From NCBI RefSeq assembly GCF_004353905.1, contig NZ_SMOD01000001.1, forward strand, positions 248,001-312,000: a DNA stretch of 64,000 nt, in the 5' to 3' direction. This document shows positions 25,768-34,556 of the stretch, piece after piece; position 1 is the first letter of the stretch; every line of letters starts with the position of its first letter. The stretch comes from Paraburkholderia guartelaensis. GTDB lineage: Bacteria > Pseudomonadota > Gammaproteobacteria > Burkholderiales > Burkholderiaceae. The translations under genes and the position numbers were made by a program. The notes under the pieces are model-generated. The model did not search any database, was not told the DNA's origin, and worked only from the letters and a program-made list of their open reading frames with translations.

Positions 25768-26919
25768 ATGAATACGCAAAACCGTTTGCCGCTCGAAGGC
25801 GTGCGCGTCATCGAATTCACGCACATGGTCATGGGGCCCACCTGCGGAATGATCCTGGCGGACCTGGGCGCCGAAGTCATCAAGATCGAACCGCCCGGCG
25901 GCGACAAGACGCGCAATTTGCCGGGTCTCGGGATCGGCTTTTTCCGCTCGTTCAACCGCAACAAGAAGAGCGTGGTGCTCGACATCAACACCGAATCGGG
26001 CCGCGCGGCTGCCGTCGAGCTGATCGGCGAGTGCGATGTGATGCTGGAAAACTTCCGGCCCGGCCTCATGGAAAAGCTCGGGCTCGATTACGCCACGCTC
26101 TCGCAACAGTATCCGCGCCTCATCTACGTCTCACACAAGGGCTTTTTGCCGGGCCCCTATGAAAAACGTCTCGCGCTCGACGAAGTCGTGCAGATGATGG
26201 GCGGCCTCTCGTACATGACCGGGCCTGCGGGGCGGCCGCTGCGCGCAGGAACGTCGGTGAACGACATCATGGGCGGCATGTTCGGTGCGATCGGCGTGCT
26301 GGCCGCGCTGCGCGAGCGCGACGCGACCGGGCGCGGACAGGAGGTGCAGAGCGCGTTGTTCGAGAACTGCGTGTTCCTGAGCGCGCAGCACATGCAGCAG
26401 TACGCGATGACGCACGAAGCGCCGCCGCCCATGCCTTCGCGCGTGTCGGCGTGGAGCGTGTACGACGTGTTCACGCTTGCCGAGGGCGAACAGCTTTTCA
26501 TCGGCGCGGTGAGCGACAAGCAGTTCGTGACGCTGTGCGACGTGATCGGCTGCCCGCAGCTCGCCGACGAGCCGCACTTCGCGAACAACGCGCTGCGCGT
26601 GGCGGTGCGGCCCGAACTGCTCGAGCGCCTCGGCACCGTGCTCGCCACGCAGCAGGTGGCCGAACTCATGCCGCGTCTCGAAGCGGCCGGCATTCCGTAC
26701 GCGCCGATCGTGCGCCCCGACCAGTTGCTCGACGACCCGCATCTCAAGGCGAGCGGTGGACTCGTGCCGATGCAGACCGACGACGGCGGCATGACCGAAG
26801 TCGTACTGCTGCCGCTCATGATGGGCGGCCGCCGTCCCGGCGTGCGTCAGCCGCTGGCAAAGGTGGGCGAGCATACCGAAGAGGTGCTGGCGGCCCTGAA
26901 GTCACACGCAGCGCCCTGA
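25768..26919 (+). CDS. class III CoA transferase (CaiB/BaiF family)
   Basis: A 383-residue family III CoA transferase that moves CoA onto a carboxylic acid. The N-terminus has the family pattern LEGVRVIEFTHMVMGPTCGM and LADLGAEVIKIEPPGGD, and the catalytic Asp is in SVNDIMGGMFGAIG near 165. Length is normal. Its place directly behind the HMGL-type lyase suggests it activates a branched hydroxy-acid (for instance 3-hydroxy-3-methylglutarate) for cleavage. The acid and CoA donor are inferred only from context. Confidence 0.9.
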   Translation: MNTQNRLPLEGVRVIEFTHMVMGPTCGMILADLGAEVIKIEPPGGDKTRNLPGLGIGFFRSFNRNKKSVVLDINTESGRAAAVELIGECDVMLENFRPGLMEKLGLDYATLSQQYPRLIYVSHKGFLPGPYEKRLALDEVVQMMGGLSYMTGPAGRPLRAGTSVNDIMGGMFGAIGVLAALRERDATGRGQEVQSALFENCVFLSAQHMQQYAMTHEAPPPMPSRVSAWSVYDVFTLAEGEQLFIGAVSDKQFVTLCDVIGCPQLADEPHFANNALRVAVRPELLERLGTVLATQQVAELMPRLEAAGIPYAPIVRPDQLLDDPHLKASGGLVPMQTDDGGMTEVVLLPLMMGGRRPGVRQPLAKVGEHTEEVLAALKSHAAP

Positions 26920-27082
26920 GCAAGCGGCAGAAGAAGTAGCAGCAGCACGTTCGCGGTTCCCCCGCCGGCCTGCCATACGGTTGCGCGTGCCACGAGCCGC
27001 CAGAAGCTCGCACGCGCCGCTCGCTCGTGGGCCCGGCGTTCACAAGAATGACGCCCGGTGAGGCGTCGTCACGGAGACAAGC

Positions 27083-28522
27083 ATGCAACGAACCCTCGGC
27101 GCGGACGCCCCGCTCGACGCCGTCACGGCCCCACCCGTAGGCAATCGCGCAGCGGCAGCGCTTTCCGCGCGGCTCGACCGCCTGCCCGCCACGCGCCAGC
27201 TCTGGATGCTGGTCATGCTGATCTCGCTGGGCGGCTTCTTCGAGGTCTACGATCTCATCTTCACGGGCTATATCGCCCCGGGCATGGCAAAAAGCGGCAT
27301 GCTGCAAACCACCACGCATGCATTCTTCGGCTTCAACGGCATCGGCGCCTTCGTAGCCGCGACTTTCGCGGGTCTTTTCATCGGCACATTCTGCTTCGGC
27401 TGGTTGCCGGACCGATTCGGACGACGAAGCGTTTTCACGTTCTCGCTGCTCTGGTATTCGGTGGGCTCGGTGGCGATGGCGTTTCAGCATACCTCGCAGG
27501 GGCTGATCCTGTGGCGCTTCATCACCGGCATCGGCGTGGGCATCGAGATCGTCACCATCGACAGCTATGTCACGGAGATGGTCCCGCAGCAGATGCGCGG
27601 CCGCGCCATGGCGCTGAATCAGGCGATCATGTTCGCGGCGGCGCCCTTTTCGGCGTTGCTTTCGTGGTGGCTCGTGCCGCAGGCGCCGCTCGGTCTCGAC
27701 GGCTGGCGCTGGGTCGTGCTCGCCGGCTCGCTCGGTGCAGCGATCGTCTGGTTCGTGCGCCGTGCCGTGCCGGAAAGCCCGCGTTGGCTCGTCACGCATG
27801 GTCAAACCGAGGCGGCCGAACGTGTGATCTCGCAGATGGAGCAACGCGCGGTGATTGAAAACGGCAAGCCCTTGCCGGAGCCTTCGCCGACGCTCGTGCT
27901 GCCCGCACACCGGCGCGCTTCACTCGCGGAACTCTGGAAGCCGCCGTATCGGGCGCGCCTCATCATGCTGATCGCGTTCAACCTGTGCCAGGCCGTGGGC
28001 TATTACGGCTTCGCGAATTGGGTGCCTACGCTCCTGATCGGGCAGGGCGTGACCGTCACGAAGAGCCTGCTCTATGCGGTCGTGATCGCCATTGCGCTGC
28101 CGTGCGGGCCGCTGCTCGCGATGCTGGTGGCCGATCGCATCGAGCGCAAGTGGCTCATCGTCGGCTCAGCGTTCGCGGTGATCGTGTTCGGCTTGCTGTT
28201 CTCGCAGGCACGCGGGCCGCTCGCGCTCATTTCGCTCGGTGTCCTGATCAGTCTGGCGGGGCAGACCATATCCGTGTGCTATCACGCTTACCAGGCCGAG
28301 CTTTTCCCCACTGCGGTGCGATGCAGTGCGAACGGCATCGTCTATTCCGCAAGCCGCGTGGGCGCGATGATGTCGGGTTTCATCATCGCCGCGTTGTTGC
28401 GCGATTTTGGCGTGAGCGGTGTGTTCGCCGGTATCACCGTGTGCATGCTCGCGGTGATGATTTCCATCGGCGGATTTGGGCCGCGCACGAATGGCGTGCG
28501 GCTGGAAGAGCTTTCGGCTTGA
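27083..28522 (+). CDS. MFS organic-acid transporter
   Basis: A 479-residue major-facilitator transporter with 12 predicted membrane segments. The loop 2-3 motif is LPDRFGRRSVF near 111-121, and the central loop has the sugar/organic-acid-type PESPRWL. It follows the CoA transferase by 163 bases on the same strand and is probably the importer for the acid that cluster degrades. An ATG with GGAGAC upstream begins it. Confidence 0.88.
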   Translation: MQRTLGADAPLDAVTAPPVGNRAAAALSARLDRLPATRQLWMLVMLISLGGFFEVYDLIFTGYIAPGMAKSGMLQTTTHAFFGFNGIGAFVAATFAGLFIGTFCFGWLPDRFGRRSVFTFSLLWYSVGSVAMAFQHTSQGLILWRFITGIGVGIEIVTIDSYVTEMVPQQMRGRAMALNQAIMFAAAPFSALLSWWLVPQAPLGLDGWRWVVLAGSLGAAIVWFVRRAVPESPRWLVTHGQTEAAERVISQMEQRAVIENGKPLPEPSPTLVLPAHRRASLAELWKPPYRARLIMLIAFNLCQAVGYYGFANWVPTLLIGQGVTVTKSLLYAVVIAIALPCGPLLAMLVADRIERKWLIVGSAFAVIVFGLLFSQARGPLALISLGVLISLAGQTISVCYHAYQAELFPTAVRCSANGIVYSASRVGAMMSGFIIAALLRDFGVSGVFAGITVCMLAVMISIGGFGPRTNGVRLEELSA

Positions 28523-28537
28523 GTCGCCAGGGAAGGA

Positions 28538-28557
28538 GGCGTGCCGGCTGGCACGCC
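28538..28557. terminator. hairpin between convergent MFS and DUF2322 genes
   Basis: GGCGTGCC, four-base loop, GGCACGCC: a perfect 8-base GC stem in the 49-base gap between two stop codons. No T-run; probably a shared terminator. Confidence 0.6.
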
Positions 28558-28571
28558 CGCTTGTGCAACGC

Positions 28572-28913
28572 TCAGGCTGCGGCGATCACGTCGATGCGCA
28601 GCGTCGGGCCGCCTGCTGCGATTTCGAGCAGACGATCGACGTTCGGGTGCGCGCCCGGACGATTGCGTGCGTCGACGGTGTGCTCGGCGAACACGGCGAG
28701 GCCATGCTCGGCCGCGTTGGAGTCGAGCGTGCCGAAGGCTTCGCGCAGATAGTGGTAGACCGCGAGCGAGCCCTGCTTGCCGGGCTTGTTTTCGATGCTC
28801 GCGGCGACGTTGCCCTGAGCGTCCACGAGATCGATGCGCTCGATGCCGTCGATGCCCGGCAGCAGTGCGAGATTGTCTTTGAAGACGGCGCCCGGTTGAA
28901 TTGCCTGAATCAC
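28572..28913 (-). CDS. DUF2322 family protein
   Basis: A 113-residue protein of the DUF2322 family, function unknown. Family hallmarks are IERIDLVDAQG, a PGKQGSLAVYHYL stretch and AEHTVDARNRPGAHPNVDRL. No ATG fits the family start. The GTG at 28913 has GGAG eight bases upstream, and a second GTG at 28922 is possible. It is convergent with the MFS gene and stands alone. Confidence 0.75.
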   Translation of the reverse strand: MIQAIQPGAVFKDNLALLPGIDGIERIDLVDAQGNVAASIENKPGKQGSLAVYHYLREAFGTLDSNAAEHGLAVFAEHTVDARNRPGAHPNVDRLLEIAAGGPTLRIDVIAAA

Positions 28914-28990
28914 TGAAAACACTCCGTTGGTTCGATAAATGGCTTTTGTGGAGCCGTATCTTAGCTGATCGGGGCGGGCGGCGCCGGGCA

Positions 28991-30373
28991 TCAGGCGGCG
29001 TTCGCGCTCTGCAACACGCTTTCAATCGCGGCGGCGACGCTCAGCACGTGCGCGTCGCTGTCGGCGAGCCCCGCCACGCTCAAGCCCACCGGCGCCTCGC
29101 CGCGCGGCGCGCACGGCAGCGATATCGCGCAGCCGTCGAGGAAATTCACGATCGATGGATTGCGCAGGACGAGTGCGTTCGTTGCCGCGAAGTGTGCCGG
29201 GTCGGCTTCGAGCGCCGCGATGGCGGGCGGCACGATCGGCACGGTCGGCATGAGGAAGGCATCGAAGCCCGCAAGTGCCGCGCGCGCCTGCGCGATCGTG
29301 GCGGCGCGCGCGGCGAACAGGTCGATGTAGTCGGCTGCGCTCGCCGTTTCGCCCAGGCGGATGCGCGCGAGCACGCGCGGATCGTAGCGCTGAGCGTGAG
29401 CATGGAGCCGGCTGCGGTGCGTCGCGTAAGCCTCGATCGGCGAGAAGCCGAAGCGGTTGATGGCGGGCAGCGCCTCCAGCAGCGGCAGGTGCAGCGGGGT
29501 AAGCTGCATACCCGCTCGCGAGAGGCGCGTGAGCGTGGCTTCCCACGTGCGGGCGACATGCGAGTCCATGCCTTCGGTCACGTAGTTCGAAAGTACCGCG
29601 AGGCGCAGGCTCCTGGGCGCCGCGGGGCGCACGCGCGCGGCGTCGCCGTCCGTGGGCAGGCCCGCAAGCACGCGGTCCACCAACGCGCAGCACGCCACGC
29701 TCGGGGCGATGGCGCCTATCGAGTCGAGCGAGGTCGAGAGCGGGAACACGCCCGCTGTCGGCACGCGACGAGCCGTGGGCTTGAAGCCGGTGAGGCCGCA
29801 GAACGCGGCGGGGATGCGCAACGAGCCGCCCGTGTCGCTGCCGAGTCCGACCGCGGCCATGCCGCCCGCCACCGAGGCTGCCGCACCGGACGAGGAGCCG
29901 CCCGCCACACGTGCCTCGTCGCCGTCGCGCCACGGCGAGCGCGGCGTACCGCGCCACGGATTGAGACCGAGCCCCGAGAACGCGAACTCGCTCATGTTGG
30001 TGCGCCCGAGCGGGACGGCCCCGGCGCGGCGCAGGCGCGCCACGGCGGGTGCGTCGAAGGCGGCGGGCGGTGTGTCGTCGAGCACGCGCGAACCCGCGCG
30101 CGTGGGTTCGCCCGCCACGTCGAACAGGTCCTTGATGGAGACCGGCAGGCCCGCGAGCGGCGAGAGCCGCACACCCGCGCGGCGCAGCGCGTCCTGGGCG
30201 TCAGCCTCGCGCCGGGCACGTTCCGAGTCGAGGGCAATGAACGCGTGGCCGCCGTTGCCGCCAGCGGCTTCGATGCGTTCCAGCGCGGTTTCCACGAGCG
30301 CACGGCTCGTCGTGCGGGCCGCATCGAGGTCGGCGGCGAGTTGGGAGAGGGGCGCGGCAGGGAGGAATGACAT
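28991..30373 (-). CDS. amidase (amidase signature family)
   Basis: A 460-residue amidase-signature enzyme that hydrolyses a carboxamide. The Ser-cisSer-Lys triad is visible: Lys in PVSIKDLFDV (near 82), the cis-Ser in VAGGSSSGAAASVAGG (near 157), and the nucleophile in GSDTGGSLRIPAAFCG (near 181). A start at 30373 is set by the family N-terminus MSFLPAAPLS. The open frame continues upstream into the DUF2848 gene but lacks amidase-like sequence there. It is the last gene of a four-gene minus-strand set with an MFS importer. Confidence 0.92.
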   Translation of the reverse strand: MSFLPAAPLSQLAADLDAARTTSRALVETALERIEAAGGNGGHAFIALDSERARREADAQDALRRAGVRLSPLAGLPVSIKDLFDVAGEPTRAGSRVLDDTPPAAFDAPAVARLRRAGAVPLGRTNMSEFAFSGLGLNPWRGTPRSPWRDGDEARVAGGSSSGAAASVAGGMAAVGLGSDTGGSLRIPAAFCGLTGFKPTARRVPTAGVFPLSTSLDSIGAIAPSVACCALVDRVLAGLPTDGDAARVRPAAPRSLRLAVLSNYVTEGMDSHVARTWEATLTRLSRAGMQLTPLHLPLLEALPAINRFGFSPIEAYATHRSRLHAHAQRYDPRVLARIRLGETASAADYIDLFAARAATIAQARAALAGFDAFLMPTVPIVPPAIAALEADPAHFAATNALVLRNPSIVNFLDGCAISLPCAPRGEAPVGLSVAGLADSDAHVLSVAAAIESVLQSANAA

Positions 30374-30420
30374 GGGTGCGTTACGCGTGTTCGGGGAAAA
30401 GGATGAGGGCTTGGGCCGCT

Positions 30421-31122
30421 TCAGGCGACAACGGGCAGCGCGCGAACCGCGTAACGCGCGCGCAGGCTGCGTTCGAGCACCGGGTCGTGCAGTTCGAGTT
30501 CGAACGCGTCGCCCGAGTCCATCGCCGCCATCTCGCCGTTCACGGCGAGCGTGCCGCTGTACATCGCGCTGCCCGGCGGCAGCGCGCCCGTTTCCGTGTA
30601 GCGGCGCCACAGGTCGGCCGGCGGCAGGAGGCCGTCCACGGCGCCGCTCTGGTAGGCGCGCGTTTGCCCGTTCGCGGCGACGAGTGTGGCGCGCATCGTC
30701 AGGCGGTCCCAGTGGCCGGCCACGTCCTCGTAGCGCCACGCCTCGCGGCCCAGCGGCTTCGGGCATACCTGCTTGGACACCGCCACGCTGTACGCCTCGG
30801 CCTTGCGGTCGGTGTGATCGGAGCCGATTGTCACGAGCGTGCCGAGCGGACTCGCCACGAGCACGCACTCGATCTCGCCACTCGTGTGGGTGCCGAGCAC
30901 GTCCACGGTCTCGGTCTGGTTCAGTTGCTCCGCACCCACGCGGTAGAAGAGCGGCGTACTCGAAGGCGGCGCCACGCCGAGCGCGGCGAGTTCGTCGATG
31001 TGGTGCTGGATCGCGTGGGCATCTCGGCCGGCCCAGCCGGCGATCACGAGCGTGTCGATATCGAGAGAAAGCGGCGTGGCTGTGCCACCGGCCGGAAGGA
31101 CGGTGAAGGAAAGCGTCGTCAT
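30421..31122 (-). CDS. DUF2848 family protein
   Basis: A 233-residue protein of the DUF2848 family, which has a fumarylacetoacetate-hydrolase-like fold. Typical segments are LVIAGWAGRDAHAIQHHIDEL and TIGSDHTDRKAE (a likely metal/substrate loop). It lies between the MFS and amidase genes, 47 bases from the latter. Family members often sit in amide- or imide-degrading operons; a hydrolase or lyase role acting with the amidase is an inference. Confidence 0.82.
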   Translation of the reverse strand: MTTLSFTVLPAGGTATPLSLDIDTLVIAGWAGRDAHAIQHHIDELAALGVAPPSSTPLFYRVGAEQLNQTETVDVLGTHTSGEIECVLVASPLGTLVTIGSDHTDRKAEAYSVAVSKQVCPKPLGREAWRYEDVAGHWDRLTMRATLVAANGQTRAYQSGAVDGLLPPADLWRRYTETGALPPGSAMYSGTLAVNGEMAAMDSGDAFELELHDPVLERSLRARYAVRALPVVA

Positions 31123-31150
31123 GATGGTAGTTCGAGAGAGGTGGAGCGCA

Positions 31151-31176
31151 CCCGGCGCACTTCCTGGTGCGCCGGG
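31151..31176. other. strong intra-operon hairpin
   Basis: CCCGGCGCAC, six-base loop, GTGCGCCGGG: a perfect 10-base GC stem between the MFS stop and the DUF2848 start, which read in the same direction. No T-run. It may protect or process the message, or partly terminate after the MFS gene. Confidence 0.6.
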
Positions 31177-31190
31177 AGGAAAGCCGGAGG

Positions 31191-32498
31191 TCAGTCCTGC
31201 AGCGGGCGATGCGCGGTTTCGCGTGCGGCGATCAGGGCGATGCCGGTGACGATGAGTGCGCCGCTCACATAGAGTGAGACGGCTGCGGTGCTGTGCCAGC
31301 TGCGGAACAGCGCAACGATGATGAGCGGCGCGAAGCCGCCGCCGAGGATCCCGGCGAGCGTATAGGCGAGCGAAGAGCCGGCATAGCGCACGCGCGTCGG
31401 GAACTGCTCGGTGACGAAGGCGGCCTGCGGACCGTACATCACCGCGTGAATGACGAGGCCGATCATGACGGCGAGCACAATCAGCGCGGGTTGTGAGGTG
31501 TTCATCAGCATGAAGAAGCCGAACGCCCAGACGATTCCCGCGATCACGCCGCCGAGGTACACGGGCCGCCGCCCGAAACGGTCGGAGAGCGCGCCGAAGA
31601 ACGGCACGGAAAGGGCGTTGCAGGCGGTGCCCGCGAGCACGGCGGTGAGCGCGAGCGGACGCGAGAGATTGAGTACTGTGGTCACATAGGTGAGCGTGAA
31701 CACGACGAGCAGTGCGTACAGCACGTCGGAGCCGATGCGCGCACCGCCTGCCACGATGAGGCGACGCCAGTGCTGCGAGAACACTTCGAGTACGGGCACC
31801 TCTGCCGTGGCGTGCGCTTCGTTGAGCTTTTCGAATTGCGGCGTTTCACCGACGCTGCTGCGCACCCAGATACCGAAGGCCACGAGCAGCAGGCTCGCGA
31901 GGAACGGAACGCGCCAGCCCCACGAGAGGAACGCATCGGACGACACCGAGATCGTGATGACGGCGATGAAGCCCGTGCCGAGCAGCGTGCCGAACGAGGG
32001 CCCGACTTGCGCCCACGAAGCGTTCAGGCCGCGCTTCTTCTGGTCGCCGTGCTCCACGGCGAGCAACACCGCGCCCGCCCATTCGCCGCCGAGCGCGATG
32101 CCCTGCACGAAGCGCAGCGCGACGAGCAGCACGGGGCTCAGAATGCCGGCCGTGGCATAGGTGGGCAGCACGCCCATCAGTGCCGTGGTGATGCCCATGA
32201 GCACGAGGGTGATCATGAGCACGGCGCGGCGCCCGAGCCGGTCGCCGAGATTGCCGAAGATGAAGCCGCCGAGCGGCCGTGACACGTAGCCCACGGCATA
32301 GGTCGAGAACGCGAGCAGCGTGCCTGCAAGCGGATCGACCGACGGGAAGAACAGGTGATTGAAGACCAGCGCGGCGAGCGTGTTGTAGACGGTGAAGTCA
32401 TACCATTCGAGCGACGTGCCGATCATGCTGGCGCTCGCAAGACGGCCGCGTCCGGCGCGGGTGCTGCCGATCGTCGAGGCCTGGGCGAGAGAGTTCAT
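31191..32498 (-). CDS. MFS transporter, metabolite:H+ symporter type
   Basis: A 435-residue MHS-type symporter with 12 membrane segments. N-terminal SMIGTSLEWYDFTVYN and loop GNLGDRLGRRAVL are hallmarks of this subfamily, which imports small organic acids and betaines. Start 32498 is chosen over an ATG four codons earlier because that ATG overlaps the GGAGACC ribosome site. It is likely the importer for the substrate used by the DUF2848 protein and amidase. Confidence 0.92.
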   Translation of the reverse strand: MNSLAQASTIGSTRAGRGRLASASMIGTSLEWYDFTVYNTLAALVFNHLFFPSVDPLAGTLLAFSTYAVGYVSRPLGGFIFGNLGDRLGRRAVLMITLVLMGITTALMGVLPTYATAGILSPVLLVALRFVQGIALGGEWAGAVLLAVEHGDQKKRGLNASWAQVGPSFGTLLGTGFIAVITISVSSDAFLSWGWRVPFLASLLLVAFGIWVRSSVGETPQFEKLNEAHATAEVPVLEVFSQHWRRLIVAGGARIGSDVLYALLVVFTLTYVTTVLNLSRPLALTAVLAGTACNALSVPFFGALSDRFGRRPVYLGGVIAGIVWAFGFFMLMNTSQPALIVLAVMIGLVIHAVMYGPQAAFVTEQFPTRVRYAGSSLAYTLAGILGGGFAPLIIVALFRSWHSTAAVSLYVSGALIVTGIALIAARETAHRPLQD

Positions 32499-32573
32499 CG
32501 GGGTCTCCATAGTCGTTGGACGGGCCGTGTGTTGCGTGTAGCGTTGTGTGAAGCGCCTGGGGCCTCTGTTGCG

Positions 32574-33230
32574 TCACGCCGCGAGGCGCCAGAGCATGTC
32601 GAAGCTGCACACCGTTTCGCGCGCAACGCCCGCGGCTTGCGCAAGCTGTTCGGCGGCGGCGCGCGCCGCGGCGTTCGAACTGCCTTCCACGAACACGACC
32701 GCATCTTCCTGTACGGCGCGCGCCGTGCTCGCATCGTCGCCGGTTGCAAGCGACGAGGAGAGCGTGCCTTCGGTGCGGAATACGCGCACCGCATGGACGC
32801 CGGGCTCGTGCGTGGCGGTATCGGCCGCATCGCGCCAGTTGGCGGCGGCGAGCGCCTGCGGCGCGGCCACGAAGATCGCGACGTGAGCGCCTTCGCCTTC
32901 GCCAGCCTCGAACGCAAGCTCGCCCACGCGGCGCTGCGTGTCGCTCATGCGCGCGAAGTTGCGCAGCGACCAGTCGGTCTGCACCGTGAAGGCCTGCCGG
33001 TAGGCGTCGCTGCGAAACACATCGAGCGATTCCGTCACGTAGAGCGCGAGATAGCGGCGCGCGTGACCGTCGTTGGCGAGAAAGCGCCGCGCATGGCGAA
33101 AGCCGCGAATGCCCACGCGCTCCTGCATGTGCTCGCGGTCGTACCACGCGTTGAAGTCGGCTTCGGCCTGCGGGTCGGTGTCGGTCCAGATGCAAAGCTG
33201 GCCGGGCTGGGCGTTCGGTGTCGTGCTCAT
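32574..33230 (-). CDS. two-repeat ferredoxin-fold protein (DUF4286-like), function unknown
   Basis: A 218-residue cytosolic protein. The first half has the pattern of a dimeric alpha/beta-barrel domain (LCIWTDTDPQAEADFNAWYDREHMQERV, then RRFLANDG and RRYLALYV), as in EthD/DUF4286 proteins. The second half seems to repeat the fold weakly. It begins the minus-strand operon with the MHS transporter. Such domains often bind small aromatic or amide substrates. No firm function. Confidence 0.65.
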   Translation of the reverse strand: MSTTPNAQPGQLCIWTDTDPQAEADFNAWYDREHMQERVGIRGFRHARRFLANDGHARRYLALYVTESLDVFRSDAYRQAFTVQTDWSLRNFARMSDTQRRVGELAFEAGEGEGAHVAIFVAAPQALAAANWRDAADTATHEPGVHAVRVFRTEGTLSSSLATGDDASTARAVQEDAVVFVEGSSNAAARAAAEQLAQAAGVARETVCSFDMLWRLAA

Positions 33231-33330
33231 CGGGTCTTCCTGCGCATGCGTTGAATCGGATAGACGCAGTGTGGCGAGCGCGGGCCGCTTCGGTCCAACA
33301 AGAAAAAAAATACGCTGTGAACAGGTTTTC

Positions 33331-34401
33331 TTATCGCCTGTTTTTGGCGCTGGGGGCGCGTGACGGGTTTGCCGCGCGCTGGCGCGAGGGTTTCGTGGAC
33401 TCTGCAGCGGTTTTTGTGGCGGACTTTGCAGCGCCTGCGGCGCGGGCTGGGGTTTTCGGGCGGCGCGCGATGCTGGCGGATCTGGCTGGCTCCCCGCCGC
33501 CGAGTTCCGACCCTAAAGTGAGCGCAAACGCTTGAGCCTGCTCCGCGGCCAGTTCGGCGATGCGCGCGGGCAACGGATGAATCTGCAGGCGATAGCTCGC
33601 AACGAGCGGCAGCGGCACGAAGCCACTTTCCACGTCAAGCACTTCGAGCGTCCCCTCGCGCAGTTCGCGCTGGATGATAGCGGGCGGCAGCACGCTAACG
33701 CCGAAGCCATCGGCCACGAGCCGGATCATGGCTGCCACCGAACTGATGCAGTTGATACGCACTGGGCGTTCCACCGCGCGCGCAAATTCGCGTTCGAGGG
33801 CGATATGCGGCCCTGAGTTCCTCGAGAAGCTGACGATGGGAAATTCGGCGAGCCGCGCAAGATCGACGCTTTGGCCCGAGAGCCCGAGCGTGGGGCTCGC
33901 CACCCAGCGCATGGGAAATTCGCACAGCGACAGGTCGGCGAACTCGCGGTCGCCTAGCGCGTGCGTTTGCAGGATCAGATCGACGGCGTCGGCTCGCAGC
34001 AATTGCGTGAGGTGGATCGTGGTGTCGCTCGTGACCTCGATCTCCAGATGCGGAAAGCGCTCGCGCACGCGCGCCATCAGCGCAGGAAACCAGCTATGCA
34101 CGATCGACTCGACCACGCCGATGCGAATGAGGCCTCCACCTCCGCTGGTGTCTTCTACTTCGCGGCGCATCTCCTCGCCGAGATTCACGATGCGTTCGGC
34201 GTACGCGAGCATCTTGCGGCCCGCGGGCGTGAGCGTAGCTGAGCGCGAATTGCGGTCGAAGAGGCGCACGTCGAAGCTCTCCTCCAGCGAAGCGATGCGG
34301 CTCGACACGGCCGCCTGCGTGGTGTGGAGCTTTTCCGCGGTGAGGCGGAAGTTCTGCAGGCGCGCTAGCCAGATGAATGTTTCGAGAAACCGGATATTCA
34401 T
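33331..34401 (-). CDS. LysR-family regulator with basic C-terminal tail
   Basis: A 356-residue LysR protein, longer than the usual 300. The helix-turn-helix is RLTAEKLHTTQAAVSSRIAS near 19-38. The effector domain ends near residue 300, and the last 50 residues are low-complexity Ala/Lys/Arg/Ser (AARAAGAAKSATKTAAES type), a disordered basic extension that may touch DNA. It lies upstream of the amidase cluster on the same strand, 100 bases away, and probably controls it. Confidence 0.88.
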   Translation of the reverse strand: MNIRFLETFIWLARLQNFRLTAEKLHTTQAAVSSRIASLEESFDVRLFDRNSRSATLTPAGRKMLAYAERIVNLGEEMRREVEDTSGGGGLIRIGVVESIVHSWFPALMARVRERFPHLEIEVTSDTTIHLTQLLRADAVDLILQTHALGDREFADLSLCEFPMRWVASPTLGLSGQSVDLARLAEFPIVSFSRNSGPHIALEREFARAVERPVRINCISSVAAMIRLVADGFGVSVLPPAIIQRELREGTLEVLDVESGFVPLPLVASYRLQIHPLPARIAELAAEQAQAFALTLGSELGGGEPARSASIARRPKTPARAAGAAKSATKTAAESTKPSRQRAANPSRAPSAKNRR

Positions 34402-34556
34402 GATCAGGTGAAGGGCGGACGGCGAGGACGCATGATAGCGCGTTGCAGGGTGTTTATCGTTCGTGCGCCTGGATCAGCTGGCGATGTATAACCTGGCTTG
34501 CATTGGACTGCAAAATAAAGTGATCGTTGAAGGACTTTCCGTTGATCGAAAACGAA

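Noticed and set aside
28991-30868. Amidase extended upstream to a 625-residue protein
   Set aside because: The extra N-terminus overlaps the DUF2848 gene and has no amidase-like sequence; the family start is at 30373.
34402-34556. Search for an insertion sequence or att site at the left edge of the T6SS fragment
   Set aside because: No terminal inverted repeats, transposase remnants or tRNA end seen; the scar is inside the fragment instead.
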